NCBI RefSeq assembly: GCF_024172185.1
Contig: NZ_JAMZEC010000001.1
Location: forward strand, 5,290,001 to 5,354,000
DNA: 64,000 nucleotides
From: Nonomuraea roseoviolacea subsp. carminata
Lineage (GTDB): Bacteria; Actinomycetota; Actinomycetes; Streptosporangiales; Streptosporangiaceae
Direction of reading: 5' to 3'
Notes under the pieces: model-generated
Told to the model about the DNA's origin: nothing
The model's database searches: none
The model's input: only the letters and a program-made list of their open reading frames with translations
In this document: positions 56,851 through 64,000 of the stretch, one piece after another
How positions within the stretch are numbered: the first letter of the stretch is position 1
Layout of the letters: the number at the start of each line of letters is the position of its first letter
Position numbers and translations under genes: made by a program

Positions 56851-57092
56851 GCCGCCGGATGTCTGCCTGAGGCGGCCTCCCGCGCGCTCGTCGCCGCGTG
56901 CGGCTCCGGCCGCGGAGGCGACGTCGAGGGCCTGGCAGGCGCGCGCGGGGCGGCGCGAGCGGCGGGCTGCCTCAGCGCGCCCTCGGGAGGGCCGGTCGCA
57001 TACCTGTGAGGCGTCACGTGCGGAGGGGGCACGGCAGAGGAGAGCGGGAAACCGGAGGCCGGGAAGGGCGAGGCGCGGGAGAGCCGCTCGAA

Positions 57093-57248
57093 AGCCGGAA
57101 AGGCCGGAGGGGCCGGAAAGGCCGGAGGGGCCGGAAAGGCCGGAGGGGCCGGAAAGGCCGGAGGGGCCGGAAAGGCCGGAGGGTCGAGAGCGGCCGGACA
57201 GCGGGAACCGCCGGACAGCGGGAACCGCCGGACAGCGGGAACCGCCGG
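57093..57248. repeat. 5 x 18-bp and 3 x 17-bp tandem arrays
   Basis: 57093-57182: five copies of GGCCGGAAAGGCCGGAGG (18 bp, itself two 9-bp halves; the first is slightly degenerate). 57192-57242: three copies of CGCCGGACAGCGGGAAC (17 bp), plus a partial fourth to 57248. Both are purine-biased on this strand. Confidence 0.92.
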
Positions 57249-57258
57249 AAAAAGGTGT

Positions 57259-57312
57259 TGGGCCCAGCCGCGGGGACGGCCTCCCCCCGAATGCCGTCCC
57301 CGGCTGGGCCCA
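57259..57312. terminator. large 20-bp stem hairpin
   Basis: TGGGCCCAGCC (57259-57269) pairs with 57302-57312 and GGGGACGGC (57272-57280) with 57293-57301, with a two-base GC bulge and a 12-base loop. No T-run; it may terminate recG or be another kind of structured element. Confidence 0.55.
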
Positions 57313-57508
57313 CCCCTCGGGTCAGGTGCCGAGGGAACCGGCGTGCGGAAGGGCTCACGACCACGCCGGTCGGCCTTCTACTGGGTCACCTCGAAGGCCG
57401 CAGCACCCATCATGCGTGGCCGGTGGGGCCATGTGAATCACCCTTGCGTTGTCGAGGCCGACACTTGTCCACTCTTGACCTGCGCCGACGTGCGCGAGAA
57501 TGGCTCAC

Positions 57509-58117
57509 ATGACTCGGATCATCGCGGGGAGCGCGGGCGGGCGTCGTCTGGCGGTCCCGCCGGGGCGCGGCACGAGACCGACCAGCGACAGGGCTCGCGA
57601 AGGCATCCTCTTGACGCTCGACTCGCTGCACGGGGTGCGGGGCGCCCGGGTGCTCGACCTGTACGCCGGGTCGGGGGCCGTCGGGCTGGAGGCGCTGTCG
57701 CGGGGGGCCGAGCGCGCGGTGCTCGTCGAGTCCGACCCCAAGGCCGTGCGGGTGATCAGGACGAACGTGCGGGAGCTGGGCCTCGCCGGCGCGCACGTCG
57801 TGGCGGACAAGGTCGAGCGGTTCCTGGGACGGCCGGCCGGGGAGCCTTCAGGCGAGGGTGGTCAAACTCACATCGGGGGGCCGGAGCCGTACGACATCGT
57901 GTTCGCCGACCCGCCGTACGCGGTGCCCGACGAGGAGGTCGCGCGGGTCCTGGAGCTGCTGCGCGATCGCGGATGGCTGGCCGAGGACGCGCTGGTGGCG
58001 TTCGAGAGGGAGACCCGGGGAAAGGCGGTGGTATGGCCGGATGGTTACGTTGAGGAGAGGGTTCGCCGTTATGGCGAAGCGTCCGTTTGGTACGGTCGCG
58101 CCGCCGGTAATCCGTAG
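57509..58117 (+). CDS. rsmD: 16S rRNA (guanine(966)-N2)-methyltransferase
   Basis: A 202-residue SAM enzyme that methylates G966 of 16S rRNA. TRIIAGSAGGRRLAVPPG is the N-terminus, ARVLDLYAGSGAVGLEALSR the SAM site, and FADPPYAVPDEEV the N-methylation motif DPPY. A small variable insertion (GEPSGEGGQTHIGG) lies before that motif. ATG at 57509 gives the usual start; one three codons upstream is possible. coaD follows after 26 bases, same operon. Confidence 0.94.
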   Translation: MTRIIAGSAGGRRLAVPPGRGTRPTSDRAREGILLTLDSLHGVRGARVLDLYAGSGAVGLEALSRGAERAVLVESDPKAVRVIRTNVRELGLAGAHVVADKVERFLGRPAGEPSGEGGQTHIGGPEPYDIVFADPPYAVPDEEVARVLELLRDRGWLAEDALVAFERETRGKAVVWPDGYVEERVRRYGEASVWYGRAAGNP

Positions 58118-58143
58118 ACCTGCCCCATGACCAGGGAGGCGTC

Positions 58144-58620
58144 TTGCGCCGCGTTGTCTGCCCGGGGTCCTTCGACCCCATCACCAACGGCCACCTCGAC
58201 ATCATCGCCCGGTCCGCCCGGCTGTACGACGAGGTGACCGTGGCCGTGCTCATCAACCTGGAGAAGAGCAGCCTCTTCACGGTCGACGAGCGGATCGAGA
58301 TCCTGCAGGCCGTGACCAAGGACTTCCCGAACGTCAAGGTCCGGAAGTTCCACGGCCTCCTCGTCGACTTCTGCAAGCAGAACGACATCCCCGCCATCGT
58401 CAAGGGCATCCGCGTGGTCAGCGACTTCGACTACGAGCTGCAGATGGCCCAGCTCAACTACCGGCTGTCCGGCGTCGAGACGCTGTTCATGCCGACCAAC
58501 CCCGAGTACTCGTTCCTGTCGTCGAGCCGGGTCAAGGAGATCGCGCGGTACGGTGGGGACGTGTCCGGGCTGGTTCCCGACCTGGTCCACAAGCTGCTCG
58601 TCGAGCGGCTCAGGGGCTGA
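58144..58620 (+). CDS. coaD: phosphopantetheine adenylyltransferase
   Basis: A 158-residue nucleotidyltransferase, the penultimate step to coenzyme A. RRVVCPGSFDPITNGHLDII has the HxGH site (T/NGHL), KGIRVVSDFDYELQMAQLNY binds phosphopantetheine and SFLSSSRVKEIA is the ISSTxVR-like motif. TTG start at 58144 follows AGGGAGG. Second gene of the rsmD-coaD pair. Confidence 0.96.
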   Translation: MRRVVCPGSFDPITNGHLDIIARSARLYDEVTVAVLINLEKSSLFTVDERIEILQAVTKDFPNVKVRKFHGLLVDFCKQNDIPAIVKGIRVVSDFDYELQMAQLNYRLSGVETLFMPTNPEYSFLSSSRVKEIARYGGDVSGLVPDLVHKLLVERLRG

Positions 58621-58691
58621 CCGCCACCTGGTATCCTTTCATTTCGGCCTTGTACGACGGCGACAGTTCCGCCATGCCTAGCGAGAGCAGG

Positions 58692-59243
58692 ATGACTCAG
58701 CACCTCGACCCCCGCTCGCCTTGGGTGATCTCCACCCACGACCTGGGAAAGCGGCCGGGCACGATGCGGCAGATGAGCCTCACTCTCCCGGCTCCGGCAG
58801 ATCTCGGCGTCGACATGATCGGTGTCCGCAAGGACACCGAAGTCGAGCTGGACCTCCGGTTCGAAGCAGTGATGGAAGGCGTGCTCGTGTCGGGCACGGC
58901 GCAGGCCCCGCTGTCCGGGGAGTGCGCGCGGTGTCTCGACCCGCTGTCCTCGGACATCGAGGTCGATCTGCAGGAGCTGTTCTTCTACTCCGACGAGGAC
59001 GCCTCCGAGGACGACTCGCTGATGGACGGGGAACTGCTCGACCTTGAGCCGACGTTCCGCGACGCGGTGGTGCTCGCACTGCCGTTGAGCCCGGTCTGCC
59101 GTGACGACTGCCCGGGGCTCTGCACGGAGTGCGGGATCAAGCTGGCCGAGGCCGGAGCGGATCACCGGCACGAGAAGATCGACGCTCGCTGGGCGTCGTT
59201 GCAAGGTCTGGTTTCCGAGAACGATAACGATCAGGAGAAGTGA
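58692..59243 (+). CDS. DUF177 (YceD-like) protein
   Basis: A 183-residue protein found before rpmF in most bacteria; YceD and its relatives are implicated in 23S rRNA accumulation. Features: a beta-rich N-terminal half (VISTHDLGKRPGTMRQMSLT), GECARCLDPL and the Cys cluster CRDDCPGLCTECG, which could bind zinc. ATG at 58692 follows a GAGCAGG site; ATG at 58674 is an alternative. The stop is followed one base later by the rpmF start. Confidence 0.92.
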   Translation: MTQHLDPRSPWVISTHDLGKRPGTMRQMSLTLPAPADLGVDMIGVRKDTEVELDLRFEAVMEGVLVSGTAQAPLSGECARCLDPLSSDIEVDLQELFFYSDEDASEDDSLMDGELLDLEPTFRDAVVLALPLSPVCRDDCPGLCTECGIKLAEAGADHRHEKIDARWASLQGLVSENDNDQEK

Positions 59244-59244
59244 C

Positions 59245-59424
59245 GTGGCCGTCCCGAAGCGAAAGATGTCGCGGAGCAACACCCGCGCCCGTCGCTCCCA
59301 GTGGAAGACGACTGCTGTCGCCCTGGTGAGCTGCCCGCAGTGCCGTTCGCCCAAGCAGCCGCACATCGCGTGCCCCACCTGCGGCACCTACAACCGTCGT
59401 CAGGTCATCGAGCCGTCCGCCTGA
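59245..59424 (+). CDS. rpmF: 50S ribosomal protein L32
   Basis: A 59-residue protein: MAVPKRKMSRSNTRARRSQW followed by CPQCRSPKQPHIACPTCGTY with two CxxC pairs (zinc type). GTG at 59245, AGGAG upstream. Cotranscribed with DUF177. Confidence 0.97.
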   Translation: MAVPKRKMSRSNTRARRSQWKTTAVALVSCPQCRSPKQPHIACPTCGTYNRRQVIEPSA

Positions 59425-59613
59425 TCTCGCAGTTGACGTGATGCCGACCGGGTGCCATTGTGCCCCGGTCGGCGTGAACGTCTCAGTCGCGTGCGGCGGC
59501 GGCTCGCCCGCGGCCGTGGTGGACGCCGGGGCTCTGTACCCCCCGACGCCCACCACGTTTTCGGGCATCCTCCGCAGCCGTCGCGCCAGGTGAAGGTGTC
59601 CGAGGAGGAACCC

Positions 59614-60354
59614 GTGGGCGCAGGTCCCAAGCCGGTGGCCGTGGAGGTCGCCAGAGCAGAGCTGGAGCGAGTGCTGTCGATCAGCCTCGATCCCGACATT
59701 CTCGAGCGGGCGCTGACGCACCGCTCCTACGCGTACGAGAACGGTGGCCTGCCCACCAACGAGCGCCTGGAGTTCCTCGGCGACTCGGTGCTGGGCTTGG
59801 TGGTCACCGACACCCTCTACCGCAACCACCCCGACCTGCCCGAGGGTCAGCTCGCCAAGCTGCGGGCCGCGGTGGTCAACATGCGCGCGCTGGCCGACGT
59901 GGCCCGCGGGCTCGGCCTCGGCCGGTTCCTGCGGCTCGGCAGGGGCGAGGAGGGCACCGGCGGGCGCGACAAGTCGTCGATCCTGGCCGACACCCTGGAG
60001 GCGCTGATCGGCGCCGTCTACGTCGACAAGGGCCTGGACGAGGCGTTCCGCGCGGTCCACCTGCTCTTCGACCCGCTGATCGTCCGCTCGGCCTCGCTCG
60101 GTGCCGGGCTCGACTGGAAGACCTCCCTGCAGGAGCTCACCGCCTCCGAGGCGCTCGGCGTGCCCGAGTACCACGTCGAGGAGAGCGGGCCCGACCACGC
60201 CAAGTCGTTCACCGCCGAGGTGCGCGTGGGCGGCGAGTCCTACGGCGCGGGCCACGGGCGCAGCAAGAAGGAGGCCGAGCAGCAGGCGGCCGAGGCGGCC
60301 TGGACCCGCATCCGGGCCCGCCGCGAGCAGCGCGAGAGTCAGCCGGCGGGCTAG
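59614..60354 (+). CDS. rnc: ribonuclease III
   Basis: A 246-residue double-strand RNA endonuclease that processes rRNA. The nuclease signature is NERLEFLGDSVLG, the second metal site DTLEALIGAVYVDKG, and the C-terminal dsRNA-binding domain runs from DWKTSLQELTASEAL to KKEAEQQAAEAAW. The GTG at 59614 was chosen because GAGGAGG lies six bases upstream; it gives a short N-terminal arm. mutM starts one base after the stop. Confidence 0.95.
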   Translation: MGAGPKPVAVEVARAELERVLSISLDPDILERALTHRSYAYENGGLPTNERLEFLGDSVLGLVVTDTLYRNHPDLPEGQLAKLRAAVVNMRALADVARGLGLGRFLRLGRGEEGTGGRDKSSILADTLEALIGAVYVDKGLDEAFRAVHLLFDPLIVRSASLGAGLDWKTSLQELTASEALGVPEYHVEESGPDHAKSFTAEVRVGGESYGAGHGRSKKEAEQQAAEAAWTRIRARREQRESQPAG

Positions 60355-60355
60355 G

Positions 60356-61231
60356 TTGCCTGAACTGCCGGAGGTCGAGGTCGTCCGGCGCGGCCTCGCG
60401 CAGTGGGTGGCCGGCCGCGAGATCGCCGCGGCCGAGGTGCTGCACCCGCGGGCGGTGCGCCGGCACGTGCCGGGCGCCGAGGAGTTCGCCGCGCGGCTGA
60501 AGGGCCGGGTGCTGCTGTCCGCCGAGCGGCGCGGCAAGTATCTGTGGCTGCCGCTGTCGGGCGCCGAGGAGGCGCTCATGGCCCATCTGGGCATGAGCGG
60601 GCAGCTCCTCGTCGTGGATGCGGACTCCCCGCTGGAGAAGCACCTGCGCGTACGGCTCTCCTTCGCCGACGGCGGTCCCGAGCTGCGCTTCGTCGACCAG
60701 CGCACCTTCGGGCACGTCATGCTGACGCCGATGGAGGGCGGCGTGCCCGCGCCGATCTCGCACATCGCCCCCGACCCGTTCGAGGAGGCCTTCGACGACG
60801 ACCGGTTCGCCGCCGCCCTGCGGCGCAGGCGCACCGAGGTCAAGCGGGCCCTGCTCGACCAGACGCTGATCAGCGGCGTCGGCAACATCTACGCCGACGA
60901 GGCCCTCTGGCTGGCCCGGCTGCACTGGGCGCATCCCACGCAGTCGCTCACCCGGCCCAAGATCGCCGAGCTGCTCGCCGGGGTCCGGGAGGTCATGACG
61001 GCCGCCCTGCGCCAGGGCGGCACGTCGTTCGACAGCCTGTACGTCAACGTCAACGGTGAGAGCGGCTACTTCGAGCGCTCCCTGGAGGCGTACGGCCGCC
61101 GCGACCTGCCCTGCTCCCGCTGCGGCACCCCCATCGTCCGCGACGCGTTCATGAACCGCTCGTCGTTCTCCTGCCCGACATGCCAGCGACGGCCGCGGCG
61201 GCCAGCGACAGCCCCGCGCCGAGCCACATGA
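60356..61231 (+). CDS. mutM: formamidopyrimidine-DNA glycosylase
   Basis: A 291-residue base-excision enzyme for 8-oxoguanine. N-terminal (M)PELPEVEVVRRGL gives the catalytic Pro and Glu; LDQTLISGVGNIYADEALW is the helix-two-turn-helix; the C-terminal zinc finger is CSRC...CPTC. After the zinc finger an Arg/Pro tail (RRPRRPATAPRRAT) is encoded in the 83-base overlap with the convergent MFS gene and is probably non-essential. TTG start at 60356, one base after the rnc stop. Confidence 0.95.
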   Translation: MPELPEVEVVRRGLAQWVAGREIAAAEVLHPRAVRRHVPGAEEFAARLKGRVLLSAERRGKYLWLPLSGAEEALMAHLGMSGQLLVVDADSPLEKHLRVRLSFADGGPELRFVDQRTFGHVMLTPMEGGVPAPISHIAPDPFEEAFDDDRFAAALRRRRTEVKRALLDQTLISGVGNIYADEALWLARLHWAHPTQSLTRPKIAELLAGVREVMTAALRQGGTSFDSLYVNVNGESGYFERSLEAYGRRDLPCSRCGTPIVRDAFMNRSSFSCPTCQRRPRRPATAPRRAT

Positions 61232-62327
61232 CGGCGGGCGCCGACGCCCCGTCCACCACCCGCCCGCCGGCGAACGCGCCGAGCGAGATGGCCGCGTTGA
61301 AGACCGAGGTCAGCATGGCCATGCCCGCCTCGCCGCCGCCGGCCCGGACGATCCACATCTGCAGGGTCACCGACACGCCCCCGTAGGCCACGCCCCACAG
61401 CACGAGCAGGGCCGTCGCCGGGCCGATCGAAGCGGGCGTGGCGGCGAGCGCCGCGGTCGCGGCCCCGATGAGCAGGGCGAGCGTCACGAGCACGCCTCGG
61501 GGCCGCCGGGCCGCCCGCGCGCCGGCCGCGAAGTTGCCCGCCACACCGGCGACGCCGTACCCCAGCAGGACGGCGCTCACGGCCGTGGCGCCCGCCCCCG
61601 CGGCCTGCTCCAGGAACGGCCGGACGTAGGTGTAGGCCGCGAAGTGGCCGGTCACCACGAGCGCGGTCACGACCAGCACGACCCTGAGCGGGCCCGCGCG
61701 CCACACCCGCCACAGGTCCGACAGGCGCGCGGGCCGCTCGGCGGGCAGAGCCGGCAGCAGCCGGGCCAGCGCGACGCACAGGACCACGGCGAGCAGCGCG
61801 ACCGCCGCGAACGCCGCCCGCCAGCCCGCGACCGAGGAGACGAACGTCCCGGCGGGCACGCCCAGCACGGACGCCACCGCGATGCCCGACGCGATCGTCG
61901 CCGCGGCCCTGCCGACCAGCGGCTCCGGCGCCAGCCGCACCGCGAGGCCCACCGCGAACGCCCAGAACCCGCCGATGCTCACCCCCGTCAGCACCCGCGC
62001 CGCCAGCATGACCGGGTAGCCGGGCGCCAGCGCGGCCAGCAGGTTGGCGGCGGCGAGCAGCGCCATCAGCCCGCACAGCACCACGCGGCGGTCCAGGCTC
62101 CGCGCGGCCAGCGTGATCAGCGGCGCGGCGACGGCGGCGACGAGGCCGGGGGCGGTCATCATCAGGCCGGCCGTGCCGTCGGAGACGCCCAGGTCGGCGC
62201 CGATGGGGGTGAGCAGGCCGACGGGAAGCATCTCACTGGTGACAATGGTGAAGGTGCCCGCCGCGACGGCGGCCACGGCGAGGGGGCGCGCCTTCACAGG
62301 CGCGGCATCGGAGACGGTGGAGGTCAT
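61149..62327 (-). CDS. MFS transporter, drug/sugar efflux (DHA1) type
   Basis: A 392-residue transporter with twelve helices. FTIVTSEMLPVGLLTPIGAD, LVAAVAAPLITLAARSLDRR and RVLTGVSIGGFWAFAVGLAV match the AraJ/SotB/Cml-type exporters. ATG at 62327 gives the usual short N-terminus; an upstream codon would add 18 residues. It is divergent from a LysR gene that probably regulates it. Confidence 0.88.
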   Translation of the reverse strand: MTSTVSDAAPVKARPLAVAAVAAGTFTIVTSEMLPVGLLTPIGADLGVSDGTAGLMMTAPGLVAAVAAPLITLAARSLDRRVVLCGLMALLAAANLLAALAPGYPVMLAARVLTGVSIGGFWAFAVGLAVRLAPEPLVGRAAATIASGIAVASVLGVPAGTFVSSVAGWRAAFAAVALLAVVLCVALARLLPALPAERPARLSDLWRVWRAGPLRVVLVVTALVVTGHFAAYTYVRPFLEQAAGAGATAVSAVLLGYGVAGVAGNFAAGARAARRPRGVLVTLALLIGAATAALAATPASIGPATALLVLWGVAYGGVSVTLQMWIVRAGGGEAGMAMLTSVFNAAISLGAFAGGRVVDGASAPAVMWLGAGLSLAAAAVAGMSGRRTTSGS

Positions 62328-62406
62328 GACCCAAGCCTTCGGCCGTGGCCCCGGGGGAACAATGACGGGACGCTCAGGCAAGCTTTAGCTGGACTAAGGG
62401 GTGAGG

Positions 62407-63321
62407 ATGGAGTTCAGGGAACTGGAGTGCTTCGTGGTGCTCAGCGAGGAGCTCCACTTCGCGCGGGCCGCCGACCGGCTGTACCTGTCGCCGGGCCGGG
62501 TCAGCCAGCTCGTCCGCGCCCTGGAGACGCGGATCGGCGCCCGGCTGTTCGACCGGACCAGCAGGCGGGTGCGGCTCACGCCGCTCGGCGAGCGCTTCCT
62601 TGCGGACCTGCGACCGGCGTACGACGGGCTGCGCGACGCGGTGGACCGGGCCAGGGCGGCGGCCCGCGAGGTGACGGGCGTGCTGCGCGTCGGCTTCCTC
62701 GGCACGCCCACCGACCTCGTCACCGCGTCCGTGCGGGCCTTCGAGGCGCTGTACCCGTCGTGCGAGGTACGGCTGGTGGAGGTGCCGCTGTCCGACCCGT
62801 TCGGGCGGCTGCGCGGCGGCCTGGTGGACGTGACGTTCACGCTGCTGCCGGTGGACGAGCCCGACCTGGAGACGGGGCGCGGCCTGAACCGGGTGCCGGT
62901 GAGCCTGGGCCTGCCCGCCGGCCATCCGCTCGCGGTCCGGCGCGCCGTGGACGCGGAGGAGCTGGCCGGCCTGCCGCTGATCGAGCCGGCCGGCCCGGCG
63001 CCGCGGGCCTGGCGCGAGCTGGTCGCGCCCGAGCGCACCCCGGCGGGCCTGCCCATCCCGCGAGGGGGTACGGTCGCCACCAGCCAGGAGGGCATCACGC
63101 TGGTCGCGCTGGGCCGCGGCGGCATGCTGTTCTGCACGCCGACGGCGGCCTACCACGAGCGCCGCGACGTGGTGTTCGTGCCGGTGACGGGCCTGCCGGC
63201 GTCGGTGCTCGGGCTGGCGTGGCCGCGGGCCGGTGCGACGGCCGCGGTACGCGCCTTCGCCGAGAGCGCCGAGACCGCCGCGGGCGTGGCGGGCCCGGAG
63301 GCGCGCCGCAAGGTGGCGTGA
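62407..63321 (+). CDS. LysR-family transcriptional regulator
   Basis: A 304-residue LysR regulator: MEFRELECFVVLSEELHFAR, the helix-turn-helix ADRLYLSPGRVSQLVRALET and RIGARLFDRTSRRVRLTPLG, followed by the periplasmic-binding-protein-like effector domain. ATG at 62407 with AAGGGGTGAGG before it. The 79-base gap to the divergent exporter gene should hold its binding site. Confidence 0.93.
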   Translation: MEFRELECFVVLSEELHFARAADRLYLSPGRVSQLVRALETRIGARLFDRTSRRVRLTPLGERFLADLRPAYDGLRDAVDRARAAAREVTGVLRVGFLGTPTDLVTASVRAFEALYPSCEVRLVEVPLSDPFGRLRGGLVDVTFTLLPVDEPDLETGRGLNRVPVSLGLPAGHPLAVRRAVDAEELAGLPLIEPAGPAPRAWRELVAPERTPAGLPIPRGGTVATSQEGITLVALGRGGMLFCTPTAAYHERRDVVFVPVTGLPASVLGLAWPRAGATAAVRAFAESAETAAGVAGPEARRKVA

Positions 63322-63348
63322 CGCCGGGTGTCCGGAGAGGGGTGGAGC

Positions 63349-63627
63349 GTGGAGGAGAGCGTACGGCTGACCGCCTGGGTCAGGGGACGCGTGCAGGGTG
63401 TGGGCTTCCGCTGGTGGACCCGGGCGCGGGCGCTGGAGCTCGGCTTGGCCGGCTGGGCGCGCAACACGGACGACGGCCGGGTCGAGGTGGTCGCCGAGGG
63501 GCCGCGCGCGGCGTGCGTCAAGCTGCTGGAGTTGCTGAGGGGTTGCGACACGCCGGGAAGAGTCGATGGAGTAGTGGAGAGGTGGAGCGAAGTCCGAGGT
63601 GGTTTGGGGGGTTTCCGGGAGCGCTAG
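63349..63627 (+). CDS. acyP: acylphosphatase
   Basis: A 92-residue enzyme that hydrolyses acyl phosphates. GRVQGVGFRWWTRARAL has the phosphate-binding loop with the catalytic Arg, and GWARNTDDGRVEVVAEG has the catalytic Asn. GTG at 63349 gives the family length; an upstream GTG at 63328 has weaker context. In actinobacteria this gene usually lies between mutM and smc, as the order here suggests. Confidence 0.93.
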   Translation: MEESVRLTAWVRGRVQGVGFRWWTRARALELGLAGWARNTDDGRVEVVAEGPRAACVKLLELLRGCDTPGRVDGVVERWSEVRGGLGGFRER

Positions 63628-63631
63628 CCGG

Positions 63632-63661
63632 TTTCACTAAACCGCCCAAATGGGGTATAGT
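63632..63661 (+). promoter_or_regulatory. candidate promoter for the terminal gene
   Basis: TTTCAC (63632-63637) and TATAGT (63656-63661) with 18 bases between, then a leader of about 150 bases containing a GCCCC-GCGA-GGGGC hairpin. Confidence 0.55.
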
Positions 63662-63817
63662 TATATGCCGGGAGTGCCCCGCGAGGGGCGTGACGGTCCG
63701 ATCGACTTGACCGCCCTCACTGCCGGTGCGACTCTTGTTAAGTACCACGCGCACCCCTCCCGCGGAATATGAAGTGCGCGAACCAGTCTGGTCACTCAGC
63801 GTGGAGGACCCTTTACC

Positions 63818-64000
63818 ATGGCGAAGGCTCTACTCGGCCACGTCGGTGGTCCTGACCCTCGAATGGTCTCGGAGATGCGGCGTCTGCAGCAGCGGATCCG
63901 TGACCTGGAGGCAGAACTCATCCGACTTCAGGCTCAGAATGACGCTCTTGCGGCGCAAACCCGCGATGAGGCGATCAGCCGCATGCAGGAGCGCGAGCCG
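63818..64000 (+). CDS. coiled-coil protein, truncated by window end
   Basis: The first 61 codons from ATG at 63818, with GTGGAGGA before it. After MAKALLGHVGGPDPRMVSEM a heptad-type coiled coil follows (RRLQQRIRDLEAELIRLQAQ and on). No stop is reached. Similar small helical proteins lie upstream of smc in related actinobacteria by my recollection; function unknown. Confidence 0.8.
   Translation, partial: MAKALLGHVGGPDPRMVSEMRRLQQRIRDLEAELIRLQAQNDALAAQTRDEAISRMQEREP

Larger units (their letters stand above)
56851..57508. other. 658-bp gene-free region with repeats and a long hairpin
   Basis: Between recG and rsmD no reading frame has coding bias; one open frame exists only because the 18-bp repeat is a multiple of three (encoding KGRRGR units) and is rejected. 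The DNA holds two tandem arrays and a large hairpin, listed separately. Confidence 0.6.

Noticed and set aside
56898..57512. A 204-codon frame with KGRRGR repeats
   Set aside because: The repeat protein results from an 18-bp DNA repeat in frame; flanking codons show no bias, no ribosome site, and the 17-bp array that follows breaks any repeat periodicity.

Overview
The window is chromosomal DNA of a high-GC actinomycete, most likely a Streptosporangiaceae (Nonomuraea/Streptosporangium-like) member. Reasons: strong G/C preference at third codon positions, many GTG/TTG starts, an F420 gene (cofC), an NdgR-type IclR regulator divergent from leuCD, HU directly after leuD, and the conserved order thiL-thiD-rpmB-DAK2 protein-recG-rsmD-coaD-DUF177-rpmF-rnc-mutM-acyP. 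The genus is an inference. I see no phage, IS element or CRISPR array.

Region by region: 1-10 kb is accessory: a truncated S13 PBP4-type carboxypeptidase, two PadR-controlled ABC efflux/remodelling modules (PadR-DUF1048-DUF1048-DrrAB-like; PadR-LolD/FtsX-like) and a GPH-type sugar symporter. 10-20 kb is amino-acid biosynthesis: an SseB-like protein beside serA, then leuB, ilvE and cimA (citramalate synthase), interrupted by a methyltransferase, a NlpC/P60 wall hydrolase behind a c-di-AMP riboswitch, and a DsbA-like protein. cimA is preceded by a Leu-Leu-Ile-Ile leader peptide and a terminator, a textbook attenuator layout. 20-27 kb is accessory (TetR/NmrA pair with twin operators, secreted heparinase-type lyase, membrane glycosyltransferase, HD protein, heme-monooxygenase-like protein). 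27-36 kb holds an FAH-family enzyme with gltX, a PadR/MATE pair, a dipeptidyl carboxypeptidase, tRNA-Gln, a two-component system and twin tRNA-Glu genes; all tRNA substrates of this GluRS seen here lie within 9 kb of its gene. 36-42.6 kb: an Rpn-like nuclease-fold protein, a large acidic protein, ndgR, leuC, leuD, HU. 42.6-64 kb is mostly conserved housekeeping: cofC, plsC, gpsA, ddl, thiL, thiD, rpmB, a DAK2 fatty-acid-kinase-like protein, recG, rsmD, coaD, DUF177, rpmF, rnc, mutM, acyP, ending in the first 61 codons of a coiled-coil protein.

How it fits together: cimA, leuB, leuC, leuD and ilvE supply a pyruvate/citramalate route into isoleucine plus leucine synthesis, with serA next door; control appears to be by attenuation (cimA), NdgR (leuCD) and probably a palindrome-binding regulator (serA). 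The transporters sit next to their own regulators, and four of them overlap the 3' end of a convergent neighbour. Several intergenic regions carry GC-rich tandem repeats of 14, 17, 18, 25 and about 35 bp that do not encode proteins. The best leads for a second look are the cimA attenuator, the c-di-AMP riboswitch, the repeat/hairpin/G-quadruplex block inside the PadR-DUF1048-ABC module, the thiL gene whose Shine-Dalgarno points at a non-canonical start, and a mucin-like membrane protein with a CBM2-like C-terminal domain.
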